DNA of 64,000 nt from Nocardioides exalbidus (lineage in GTDB: Bacteria; Actinomycetota; Actinomycetes; Propionibacteriales; Nocardioidaceae): positions 2,046,001 through 2,110,000 of the forward strand of contig NZ_FNRT01000002.1 in NCBI RefSeq assembly GCF_900105585.1. Reading direction: 5' to 3'. The translations under genes and the position numbers were made by a program. The notes below the pieces were generated by a model. It saw only the letters and a program-made list of their open reading frames with translations. It searched no databases and was not told the origin of the DNA. Positions 1-6,691 of this stretch are shown piece by piece; within the stretch, counting starts at the first letter, position 1; each line of letters starts with the position of its first letter.

Positions 1-429
1 TTCGGCCTGCTCGCGGCGGTCCAGTCCGTCCTCGCGGTCGCGGTCAGCGTCGGGCTCCTCGGCCTCGAGGTCGAGGGCTCGGTCTGGCTCCTCGGCGTGG
101 TCGCGGTCGTCGACGCGGTGCTCGGCACCGCCCTCGGCCTGCTCGTCAGCGCGTTCGCGACCACCGAGTTCCAGGCCGTCCAGTTCATGCCCGCCTTCGT
201 GCTGCCCCAGGTCCTGCTCTGCGGGCTCTTCGTGCCGCGCACCTCGATGCCCGGGGTGCTCGAGGCGATCAGCAGCGTCCTGCCGCTGTCGTACGCCGTC
301 GACGCCATGCAGGAGCTCGTCGGGTCCGCCGGCTCCGCCGAGGTCTGGCGCGACGTCGCGGTCGTGCTCGCCTTCGCGCTGGCGGCCCTCGCACTCGGTG
401 CCGCCACCCTGCGCCGCCGAACGCCCTGA
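1..429 (+). CDS. ABC-2 type transporter permease, C-terminal part (cut by window start)
   Basis: Only the last 142 codons are present; the frame is open from base 1. The visible part holds about four hydrophobic segments: residues 1-20, a long one around 25-50, one near 60-78 containing FMPAFVLPQ, and a final one near 118-136. It ends with the basic tail LRRRTP. The order of hydrophobic segments and the sequence VLPLSYAVDAMQEL resemble the last helices of DrrB-like ABC-2 permeases, which export drugs or lipids with a separate ATPase. The ATPase would be expected upstream, outside the window. The substrate cannot be told. Confidence 0.75.
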   Translation, partial: FGLLAAVQSVLAVAVSVGLLGLEVEGSVWLLGVVAVVDAVLGTALGLLVSAFATTEFQAVQFMPAFVLPQVLLCGLFVPRTSMPGVLEAISSVLPLSYAVDAMQELVGSAGSAEVWRDVAVVLAFALAALALGAATLRRRTP

Positions 430-431
430 CG

Positions 432-437
432 TAGCCT
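432..437 (+). promoter_or_regulatory. -10 box of leaderless proline dehydrogenase gene
   Basis: TAGCCT lies exactly 6 nt before the ATG, so transcription would begin at or next to the start codon. No Shine-Dalgarno sequence is present. No convincing -35 box is seen. Confidence 0.5.
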
Positions 438-443
438 TTCGGC

Positions 444-1379
444 ATGTCCCTGCTCCGCCAGCCGATCCTGCTCCTCGCCCGCAGCGAGGGGGTCAAGAAG
501 CTCGTCTCGACGATGCCCGTCTCGAGCGGGATCGTCACCAGCTACGTCCCCGGCGAGTCGACCGCCGACGCGGTGCGGGCGACGTCCGGGCTGGTCGCCG
601 ACGGCCTGCGGGTCACGCTGGACTACCTGGGTGAGGACACCACCGACGCCGCCCAGGCCGAGGCCACGGTCGCGGCCTACAAGGAGGTCCTGGCCGACCT
701 CGCCGCGAAGGGACTCGCACCCCAGGCGGAGGTGTCGGTCAAGCTCAGCGCGATCGGCCAGTTCCTCCCCGACAACGGCCACAAGGTCGCCCTCGAGAAC
801 GCCCGCGACATCTGCCGCGCCGCCCGCAACGCCGGCACCACGGTCACCCTCGACATGGAGGACCACACCACCACCGACTCGACGCTGACGATCCTGCGCG
901 AGCTCCGCAAGGACTTCCCCGAGACCGGCGCCGTGCTCCAGGCGATGCTCCACCGCACCGAGGCCGACTGCCGGGCGCTGGCCTACGAGGGCTCGCGCGT
1001 GCGGCTCTGCAAGGGCGCCTACATGGAGCCCGAGCACGTCGCCTTCCAGGACAAGGTCGACATCGACAAGTCCTACGTCCGCTGCCTCAAGGTCCTGCTC
1101 GGCGGCCAGGGCTACCCGATGATCGCCACGCACGACCCGCGGATGATCCAGATCGCCTCCTCGCTCGCGAGCCGCTTCGGCAAGCGCCCGGGCACCTACG
1201 AGTTCCAGATGCTCTACGGCATCCGCCCCGAGGAGCAGAAGCGGCTGGCCGCCGCCGGCGAGACCATGCGCGTCTACATCCCCTACGGCACGGAGTGGTA
1301 CGGCTACCTGATGCGCCGCCTCGCCGAGAAGCCGCAGAACCTCGCCTTCTTCGCCCGCTCGCTGATCAGCAAGAAGTAG
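444..1379 (+). CDS. pruB: proline dehydrogenase (monofunctional)
   Basis: A 311-residue FAD enzyme expected to oxidise L-proline to pyrroline-5-carboxylate, passing electrons to the quinone pool at the membrane. Family signatures visible are VRLCKGAYMEP (about residues 187-197), ATHD (about 228-231), YEFQMLYGIR (about 252-261) and YIPYGTEWYGYLMRR near the C terminus, which carries the substrate-binding arginines. The length fits the stand-alone PutB/PruB type rather than bifunctional PutA. It starts at ATG without a ribosome site, 6 nt after a TAGCCT box. proC, running the opposite reaction direction of the proline cycle, follows 28 nt downstream but has its own promoter-like box. No P5C dehydrogenase gene is in view. 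Confidence 0.93.
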   Translation: MSLLRQPILLLARSEGVKKLVSTMPVSSGIVTSYVPGESTADAVRATSGLVADGLRVTLDYLGEDTTDAAQAEATVAAYKEVLADLAAKGLAPQAEVSVKLSAIGQFLPDNGHKVALENARDICRAARNAGTTVTLDMEDHTTTDSTLTILRELRKDFPETGAVLQAMLHRTEADCRALAYEGSRVRLCKGAYMEPEHVAFQDKVDIDKSYVRCLKVLLGGQGYPMIATHDPRMIQIASSLASRFGKRPGTYEFQMLYGIRPEEQKRLAAAGETMRVYIPYGTEWYGYLMRRLAEKPQNLAFFARSLISKK

Positions 1380-1395
1380 GCTCGCCGCCACGAAG

Positions 1396-1401
1396 TAGAT
1401 T
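1396..1401 (+). promoter_or_regulatory. -10 box of leaderless proC
   Basis: TAGATT lies 6 nt before the proC ATG, within the 28-nt gap after proline dehydrogenase. This is the same arrangement as for the upstream gene. Confidence 0.5.
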
Positions 1402-1407
1402 GACGCC

Positions 1408-2208
1408 ATGAGCACTGCGATCATCGGCGCCGGCGTGATGGGGGAGACCCTCCTGTCCGGACTCGTCCGAGCGGGGCGCCGCGTCGACCAGCTGATGGTC
1501 GGCGAGAAGCGCGCCGAGCGCGCCCGGGAGCTCGAGGAGCGCTACGGCGTCGCCGTCGTCTCCAACCGCGAGGCGGCTGCGAAGGCCGACACCGTCGCGC
1601 TCGTGGTGAAGCCGCAGGACATGGGCGACGTGCTCGAGGAGATCGCCCCCGACCTGCGCGCCGGCCAGCTCGTCGTCTCCCTCGCCGCCGGCATCACCAC
1701 CACGTTCATCGAGTCGCGCGTGCCCGAGGGCGTGGCTGTCGTCCGGGTCATGCCCAACACGCCCGCCCTCGTCGACGAGGGCATGGCGGCGATCGCACCG
1801 GGCTCGCACTGCGACGAGTCGCACCTCGCCGAGGTCGAGTCGCTGATGTCCTCGACCGGCAAGGTCCTCCGGATCCCCGAGAAGCAGATGGACGCGGTCA
1901 CCGCGATCTCCGGCTCCGGTCCGGCCTACATCTTCTTCGTCGTCGAGTCGATGATCGAGGCCGGCGTCCACCTCGGCCTGCCCCGGACCACCGCGACCGA
2001 GCTCGTCGTGCAGACGCTCGTCGGCTCGGCCGCGATGCTGCGCGAGACCGGCGACCACCCGGTCGTCCTGCGCGAGCAGGTCACCTCGCCCGGCGGCACG
2101 ACCGCCTCGGCGTTGCGCGAGCTCGAGATCCACAAGGTCAGGGCCGCGTTCCTCGCCGCCATGGAGGCCGCGCGCAACCGCTCGCGAGAGCTCGCCGAAG
2201 GCTCCTGA
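1408..2208 (+). CDS. proC: pyrroline-5-carboxylate reductase
   Basis: A 266-residue NAD(P)H enzyme that makes the last step of proline synthesis. An N-terminal Rossmann motif, AIIGAGVMGE (residues 4-13), is followed by VKPQDM (about 70-75), VRVMPNTPALV (about 111-121), and the C-terminal P5CR signature around SGSGPAYIFFVVE and REQVTSPGGTT (about residues 220-232). Length and motif order match the family throughout. It lies directly behind proline dehydrogenase, but the leaderless promoter box suggests it can be expressed on its own. In mycobacteria proC sits next to the same BldC-like/bS22 block that follows here at 6.2 kb; here a five-gene block is interposed. Confidence 0.95.
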   Translation: MSTAIIGAGVMGETLLSGLVRAGRRVDQLMVGEKRAERARELEERYGVAVVSNREAAAKADTVALVVKPQDMGDVLEEIAPDLRAGQLVVSLAAGITTTFIESRVPEGVAVVRVMPNTPALVDEGMAAIAPGSHCDESHLAEVESLMSSTGKVLRIPEKQMDAVTAISGSGPAYIFFVVESMIEAGVHLGLPRTTATELVVQTLVGSAAMLRETGDHPVVLREQVTSPGGTTASALRELEIHKVRAAFLAAMEAARNRSRELAEGS

Positions 2209-2259
2209 CGACCTCGTCGCGCAGCCCGCGCCCGATGACGATTCCCTGAGGGGCGCGCG

Positions 2260-3189
2260 TCATGCCTGCCCGACGGCCTCGCGCACGTCACCGCGGTCGA
2301 GCATCGCCAGGCACCACGCGAAGTGCCCATCGGAGAGGTCCGTGCCGAAGCAGCACGCGGTGACGAGGGCGTACGCCGCCCGGTGGGTGGCCAGCCGTGC
2401 CGGGTCGTGGCCGAAGGCCGAGGTGAAGGCGGCGTCCAGCTCGCGCTCGACCTCCCGTGCCCGCGGTCCCCACATGTCGAAGACGCTGGCCGTGACGGCC
2501 GCGTCGAACGCCGGGTCGCCCGCCGTGCTGAGGAAGCCGAAGTCCAGCACCGCCGAGGCGCGCCCGTCGGCGACCAGCACGTTGGCGGCGATCAGGTCGC
2601 CGTGCACCAGCGCCGGCTCCGCAGGGGTGAGCGTCTCGAGGGCCCGGACGGTGCCGGCCGCGACCGCCTCCACGTCCGGACGCGCGGCAGCGAGGAAGGA
2701 CCCGAACCTGGATGCCCGGCGGCGCACCAGGTCGGCGAGCTCGAGCTCGAACGGCCGGGTCGCGCCGAACGCCGGCTCGTCCGGCAGCACCGGGAGCGAG
2801 CGCAACGCCGGGGACCCGGGCACGGCCGCGAGGGCAGCCAGCGCCTCGGTCATCGCATCGACGTCACCGGTGGCGAGGTCGGGCGACGAGCCGTCGGCCT
2901 CCCAGAGCGGGCGTCCGCGCAGCCGTCGCTCGACGGTCACCCATGTGCCGTCGAGGTCGAGCACGTCGTGGATGCGCGGGAACGCCGGGGCGTCCTCCGC
3001 GCCCTCGACCGCCTCGAGGAACCCGCGCAGCAGCACCAGGTCGTCGTACGACCGCCGGGACCAGACCTTGGCGACCGTCTCGTCGGAGATCGCCACGACG
3101 ACCCCCTCGATCCCGGCGCCGAGCACGCCGAGGTTCGCGAACCCCAGCCGCTCGACCACGGCGACCGCCTCGGCCTCCAGCCCGCGCAC
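2260..3189 (-). CDS. aminoglycoside phosphotransferase (APH) family kinase
   Basis: A 309-residue protein with a protein-kinase-like APH fold. The catalytic loop is VHGDLIAANVL (about residues 194-204), with the conserved D and N, and the metal-binding DFG is in VLDFGFLS (about 215-222). The N-terminal lobe GVLGAGIEGVVV (about 22-33) looks like the ATP-binding loop. It starts at GTG with GAAGGGG 7 nt upstream, 12 nt behind the TetR gene, so it is probably the last gene of a leftward operon. APH-fold proteins phosphorylate varied small molecules; the substrate is not evident and resistance should not be assumed. Confidence 0.75.
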   Translation of the reverse strand: MRGLEAEAVAVVERLGFANLGVLGAGIEGVVVAISDETVAKVWSRRSYDDLVLLRGFLEAVEGAEDAPAFPRIHDVLDLDGTWVTVERRLRGRPLWEADGSSPDLATGDVDAMTEALAALAAVPGSPALRSLPVLPDEPAFGATRPFELELADLVRRRASRFGSFLAAARPDVEAVAAGTVRALETLTPAEPALVHGDLIAANVLVADGRASAVLDFGFLSTAGDPAFDAAVTASVFDMWGPRAREVERELDAAFTSAFGHDPARLATHRAAYALVTACCFGTDLSDGHFAWCLAMLDRGDVREAVGQA

Positions 3190-3201
3190 GACGCGACCCC
3201 T

Positions 3202-3918
3202 TCAGGCGCCGCGGAGCTGGCGGACCACCCCGAGCGCGTCGTCGACCAGGCCCCGCACCAGCGGCAGTCGCGTGAGGCGGACCGACCGGTCCACGAGCGG
3301 CACCATGCCGGCGACGAGGGTGCGGGTGCGTCGCTGTCCCGGGCTGTCGTCGTACACCCAGAACAGGACCATGCCCATGTGCAGGAGCCACAGGAGGTCG
3401 GGCAGCTCCTGGCGCAGGGCCGGTGCGACCTTGAGGTCCGAGCCCTCGACCGCCCGTCGGAAGAGGGCCGTGCTCGCCTCGCGCGCCGGTGCGGAGTCCG
3501 CCGAGAAGGGGGAGAGCGGCGAGCGGGGGTCGGCGGCGTTGCGGAAGAACTGCCCGCCGAAGTCGTGGAACGGCTCGGCGACGTCGAGGAACGACTCCAT
3601 CACCCGGCGCAGCCGGTCGGCGAAGACGGTGTCGTCGTAGGCCGACTCGGCGGCGGCCGCGTGGGCGACCTGGAGCTGGTCGTAGAAGGCCTGGACGAGC
3701 TCCTCCTTGCCGGAGAAGTAGTAGTAGGCGCTGCCGAGCGAGACGCCTGCCTCGTCGGCGATCGCCCGCATCGTGGTGGCGTCGTAGCCACCGGCCCTGA
3801 AGAGGTCCAGCGCGGCGGCCACGATCCCGGCCCGCGTCTGCTCGGCCTTGGCCGATCGCCTCGCCGGCGCCTTCTCCGAACCCGTCCCCGAACTCGTCCC
3901 CGAACCCGTCTCCGCCAC
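3202..3918 (-). CDS. TetR family transcriptional regulator
   Basis: A 238-residue regulator with an N-terminal helix-turn-helix (about residues 28-72) containing TMRAIADEAGVSLGSAYYYF and the usual GKEELV continuation. The C-terminal domain is divergent, as expected for ligand-binding parts. The first 25 residues are Ser/Gly/Lys-rich and probably disordered. It starts at GTG exactly 6 nt after a TAGGGT box on this strand, so it may have its own leaderless promoter as well as being third in the leftward operon. Twin inverted repeats in front of the first gene of that operon are its most likely operators, giving feedback control. Ligand unknown. Confidence 0.88.
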   Translation of the reverse strand: MAETGSGTSSGTGSEKAPARRSAKAEQTRAGIVAAALDLFRAGGYDATTMRAIADEAGVSLGSAYYYFSGKEELVQAFYDQLQVAHAAAAESAYDDTVFADRLRRVMESFLDVAEPFHDFGGQFFRNAADPRSPLSPFSADSAPAREASTALFRRAVEGSDLKVAPALRQELPDLLWLLHMGMVLFWVYDDSPGQRRTRTLVAGMVPLVDRSVRLTRLPLVRGLVDDALGVVRQLRGA

Positions 3919-3927
3919 GGCGCCACC

Positions 3928-4329
3928 CTAGGACGTCGGTCGGCAGCACGCGTCGGTGCACGCGGCCGCGCGGTCGCGCCGGGGCAGCCCGGACATGGCG
4001 TTGCGGATCCCGGCGGCGAGGTGGGCCGCACCCCTGGCCATCGGCAGGCGCGAAGGCCGCGCGAGCGACTCGGCCAGCGAGCGGTGGGCGGTCGTCGCCC
4101 AGAGGGCCATCACCCAGGCGTGCGCGCCCTCCCACACCTCGCCCGAGTCGCTGACGACGGTGATCTCCACCAGCGTGCGCTCGTGGTCGAGGGCCGGGAA
4201 CCGCTTGCGCGCGGCCCAGGATCCCGCAGGCACCAGGTCGATCGGCACCAGGGCCGGCTGCCGCGACAGCCACCCGCTGAAGGTGCAGCACAGGGGGCAG
4301 CCGTCGTCGTACAGCACCGTGAGGCGCAC
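3928..4329 (-). CDS. DCC-family thiol-disulfide oxidoreductase-like protein (DUF393)
   Basis: A 133-residue protein beginning LTVLYDDGCPLCC. This carries the DxxCxxC signature of the DCC family (PF04134), small thioredoxin-fold proteins thought to act on thiols. Two further cysteine pairs close the protein (ACTDACC). The GTG start lies only 3 nt after the stop of the membrane protein gene and 9 nt before the TetR gene, so it is the middle of a tight leftward operon. Pairing with a small membrane protein is common for this family and suggests a membrane-associated redox role; the reaction is unknown. Confidence 0.75.
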   Translation of the reverse strand: MRLTVLYDDGCPLCCTFSGWLSRQPALVPIDLVPAGSWAARKRFPALDHERTLVEITVVSDSGEVWEGAHAWVMALWATTAHRSLAESLARPSRLPMARGAAHLAAGIRNAMSGLPRRDRAAACTDACCRPTS

Positions 4330-4332
4330 TCC

Positions 4333-4749
4333 TCAGCCCTCGAAGGCGGGCCGGACGCCGCCCACCACGTGCTGCGGAGGCAGCGGCGGGGTGCGGAAGG
4401 CCTCCTGGCGCACGCGGCGACGGATCGAGTTGAAGACGTAGACGTTGGTGAAGTGGATGAGGCCGAGCACGACCATGACGACGCCGACCTTGAGGCTCAC
4501 CACCTCCATCAGGCTCGGCAGGTCGCTCACCGCCTCCCCGGTGCGCAGGTAGAGCAGCACGAAGCCGACGTTGAGCAGGTAGAAGCCGACGACCAGCAGC
4601 TTGTTGATCGCGTCGGCGAGGGCGGTGTTGTCGGCGAAGACGTCCTGGAGGAAGACGCCTCCGTTGCTCGAGAGGGTCCGGGCGACCCACACGGTGAGCG
4701 GCACCGTGACGGCGAGGTAGGTGAAGTACGAGGTGGCGGTCCAGTCCAT
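4333..4749 (-). CDS. small integral membrane protein, first gene of the TetR operon
   Basis: A 138-residue protein with four predicted hydrophobic segments: near residues 5-25 (after MDWTATSY), 50-70, 85-105 and 108-116. It has a basic loop RRRVRQE and a proline-rich tail, PPLPPQH. I chose the internal ATG at 4749 because AAAGGAG stands 8 nt before it; an in-frame ATG nine codons earlier lies inside the operator and overlaps that ribosome site. I do not recognise a family with certainty. Its position upstream of a DCC redox protein suggests the two work together at the membrane. Expression is probably controlled by the twin operators directly upstream. Confidence 0.65.
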   Translation of the reverse strand: MDWTATSYFTYLAVTVPLTVWVARTLSSNGGVFLQDVFADNTALADAINKLLVVGFYLLNVGFVLLYLRTGEAVSDLPSLMEVVSLKVGVVMVVLGLIHFTNVYVFNSIRRRVRQEAFRTPPLPPQHVVGGVRPAFEG

Positions 4750-4761
4750 GGCGGAGACTCC

Positions 4762-4777
4762 TTTGAACGTGTTCAAA
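4762..4777. promoter_or_regulatory. operator 1, TTTGAACGTGTTCAAA
   Basis: An inverted repeat with 7-bp arms TTTGAAC/GTTCAAA and a 2-bp centre. It abuts the ribosome site of the leftward membrane protein gene. It is nearly identical to operator 2, whose centre lies 43 bp away. Confidence 0.6.
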
Positions 4778-4804
4778 AATGATGTGGCACCACCGTAGCG
4801 CAGT

Positions 4805-4820
4805 TCTGAACATGTTCAAA
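4805..4820. promoter_or_regulatory. operator 2, TCTGAACATGTTCAAA
   Basis: The 12-bp core TGAACATGTTCA is a perfect palindrome. On the minus strand TTGAAC inside it can serve as a -35 box, 16 bp from TACGGT, so a bound repressor would cover the leftward promoter. It lies 49 bp before the rightward AcuC start and may affect both directions. Confidence 0.6.
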
Positions 4821-4868
4821 TAGGTCCGACCTGCGGACCGGGCCCCCGGCGCGGGTAACGTCCGCCAC

Positions 4869-6050
4869 ATGGAGTGCGAGGGCCCCACGTCGGTCGTGTT
4901 CGACCAGACGCTGTGCGAGTACGACTTCGGACCCACCCACCCGATGTCCCCGATCCGCGTCGACCTGACGATGCGGCTCGCCGACGAGCTCGGTGTCCTC
5001 GACGGCATCAAGCGCGTCGACGCGCCCATCGCCACCGACGAGCAGCTGCTGACCGTCCACGAGCAGGGGCTGCTCGACGCGGTGTTGAAGGGCGGTACGA
5101 CGCCCGGGTTCGAGGACTCCTCGCGTGGCCTCGGCACCGACGACGACCCGTGCTTTGCTGACATGCACACCGCCAGCGCGCACGTCGTCGGCGCGAGCCT
5201 CGAGGCCTTCCGCCAGGTCTGGAGCGGCGAGTCGCTCCACTCGGTCAACATCGCCGGCGGCCTCCACCACGCGATGCCCGAGCGGGCGAGCGGCTTCTGC
5301 ATCTACAACGACGTCGCGGTCGGCATCAAGCAGCTGCTCGCCGACGGCGCGGAGCGGGTCGCCTACGTCGACATCGACGTGCACCACGGCGACGGCGTCG
5401 AGAAGGTCTTCTACGACGACCCGCGCGTGCTGACGATCTCCCTGCACGAGACCGGCCAGATGCTGTTCCCCGGCACCGGCTTCCCGACCGACACCGGCGG
5501 CCCGGGCGCCGAGGGCTCGGCGGTCAACGTCGCGCTCCCGCCCGGCACGTCCGACGCCGGCTGGCTGCGCGCGTTCCACGCCGTCGTGCCCCCGATCCTG
5601 CGCGAGTTCCAGCCCGACGTGCTCGTCACCCAGCACGGCTGCGACTCCCACATGAACGACCCGCTCGCCCACATGATGCTCAGCATCGACGGCCAGCGCG
5701 CGGCCTACCTCGCCCTCCACGACCTCGCCCACGAGGTCGCGGGCGGGCGCTGGGTCGTCACCGGCGGAGGCGGCTACTCCGTGGTCGACGTGGTGCCGCG
5801 GGCCTGGTCGCACCTGCTGGCGATCGCCTCGGGCCGCGCCCTCGACCCCGCGACCGAGACGCCCCCGATGTGGCGGGCGTACGTCGAGGAGGTGCTCGGC
5901 GCGACGCCGCCGTTCCGCATGACAGACGGCCGCACGCCGGCCTACCGCGACTGGTCGAGCGGCTACGACCCGGACGCCTGGCTGGACCGCGCGATCAACG
6001 CGACGCGCACCGAGGTGTTCCCGCTGCACGGCCTCGACCCGCTGCCCTGA
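4869..6050 (+). CDS. acuC: AcuC-type acetoin utilisation / class I histone-deacetylase-like protein
   Basis: A 393-residue zinc deacetylase fold. The active-site series is complete: GGLHHAMPERASGFCIYNDVAV (His pair near residues 137-138), YVDIDVHHGDGVE with the zinc Asp and His (about 172-184), TQHGCDSH (about 258-265) with the second zinc Asp, and the glycine-rich VTGGGGYS (about 297-304). In Bacillus AcuC removes acetyl groups from acetyl-CoA synthetase and so restores its activity; whether the substrate is the same here is inference. A TAACGT box 7 nt before the ATG suggests a leaderless transcript. It is divergent from the TetR-controlled operon and shares its operator region. Confidence 0.88.
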   Translation: MECEGPTSVVFDQTLCEYDFGPTHPMSPIRVDLTMRLADELGVLDGIKRVDAPIATDEQLLTVHEQGLLDAVLKGGTTPGFEDSSRGLGTDDDPCFADMHTASAHVVGASLEAFRQVWSGESLHSVNIAGGLHHAMPERASGFCIYNDVAVGIKQLLADGAERVAYVDIDVHHGDGVEKVFYDDPRVLTISLHETGQMLFPGTGFPTDTGGPGAEGSAVNVALPPGTSDAGWLRAFHAVVPPILREFQPDVLVTQHGCDSHMNDPLAHMMLSIDGQRAAYLALHDLAHEVAGGRWVVTGGGGYSVVDVVPRAWSHLLAIASGRALDPATETPPMWRAYVEEVLGATPPFRMTDGRTPAYRDWSSGYDPDAWLDRAINATRTEVFPLHGLDPLP

Positions 6051-6242
6051 ACGAGCGCGGTCCAGTCCACGCCGAGCGTGGATCGCGGCGGCGCAACTCG
6101 ACACGCCGCTCGTCCCACAAGTTTCTCTGCCATTCCTCTTCCCCATGCGTCACACAAGCCCTAGTCTCAGCCGGAGCGGCACGCCTGTGACGCCGGTGGG
6201 GAAGCCGGCGCCGTCGCCGCGCAGAAGGATCGGTGCACACCC

Positions 6243-6449
6243 ATGGCTGAGAACATCCCTGGCGACATGTCCGAGGCGCAGTTCCTGACCATTGCCGAGG
6301 TCGCAGCGAAGATGCGCGTCTCGAAGATGACGGTCTACCGACTCGTCCACGGCGGCGAGCTGCCCGCGGTGCGCGTCGGCCGCTCGTTCCGGGTCACCGA
6401 GGACGACGTCAACGAGTACCTGCGCAAGAGCTTCTACAACGCAGGCTGA
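6243..6449 (+). CDS. BldC-like MerR/excisionase-type DNA-binding protein
   Basis: A 68-residue protein that is almost entirely one winged helix-turn-helix: [20 protein letters not shown] (residues 14-33), followed by [18 protein letters not shown] and the closing EDDVNEYL. This matches BldC, the small DNA-binding developmental regulator of Streptomyces, and the equivalent mycobacterial protein. The 192-nt stretch upstream holds a possible promoter (TTCCCC, 17 nt, TAGTCT) and a GGAT element 12 nt before the ATG. The gene for bS22 follows, a linkage known from other actinobacteria. A role in a developmental programme is not implied in a non-sporulating host. Confidence 0.88.
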   Translation: MAENIPGDMSEAQFLTIAEVAAKMRVSKMTVYRLVHGGELPAVRVGRSFRVTEDDVNEYLRKSFYNAG

Positions 6450-6540
6450 GCACGCCCGACCTGCTCCGGGGCCGGCTGGTCCGACCCTGCGAAGAGACGA
6501 TTCCGCGCTCCACATGCCCGGCAAGTAGGGTGTGCGGGTC

Positions 6541-6560
6541 CGGCCGACGAACGTCGGCCG
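6541..6560 (+). promoter_or_regulatory. 5' leader hairpin before bS22
   Basis: A perfect inverted repeat CGGCCGACG-AA-CGTCGGCCG. As RNA it forms an 8-bp stem with a GAAC loop. A TAGGGT box at 6526-6531 would start transcription around 6538, so the hairpin would sit at the very 5' end of the mRNA, just before the GGAAAGG ribosome site. It could be a stabiliser, an autoregulatory site or a DNA operator. Confidence 0.55.
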
Positions 6561-6577
6561 AAAGGAAAGGTCTCACC

Positions 6578-6679
6578 GTGGGTTCTGTCATCAAGAAGCG
6601 GCGCAAGCGCATGGCCAAGAAGAAGCACCGCAAGCTGCTCAAGAAGACGCGCGTCCAGCGCCGCAAGCTCGGCAAGTAA
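6578..6679 (+). CDS. small ribosomal subunit protein bS22 (AURKAIP1/COX24 domain)
   Basis: A 33-residue, extremely basic protein: GTG start, then [18 protein letters not shown] and ending RRKLGK. The pattern [16 protein letters not shown] is that of the actinobacterial extra small-subunit protein bS22, homologous to the mitochondrial AURKAIP1/COX24 domain, which binds near the decoding region of 16S rRNA. A strong GGAAAGG ribosome site lies 8 nt upstream, and a hairpin leader precedes it. The gene is short enough to be missed by length-filtered gene calling. Confidence 0.9.
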   Translation: MGSVIKKRRKRMAKKKHRKLLKKTRVQRRKLGK

Positions 6680-6691
6680 CACCCCTCGCCC

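Noticed and set aside
2864..5302. Long minus-strand frame of over 800 codons spanning the TetR operon and acuC.
   Set aside because: It crosses the operator region and is a shadow of genes with clear motifs in other frames.
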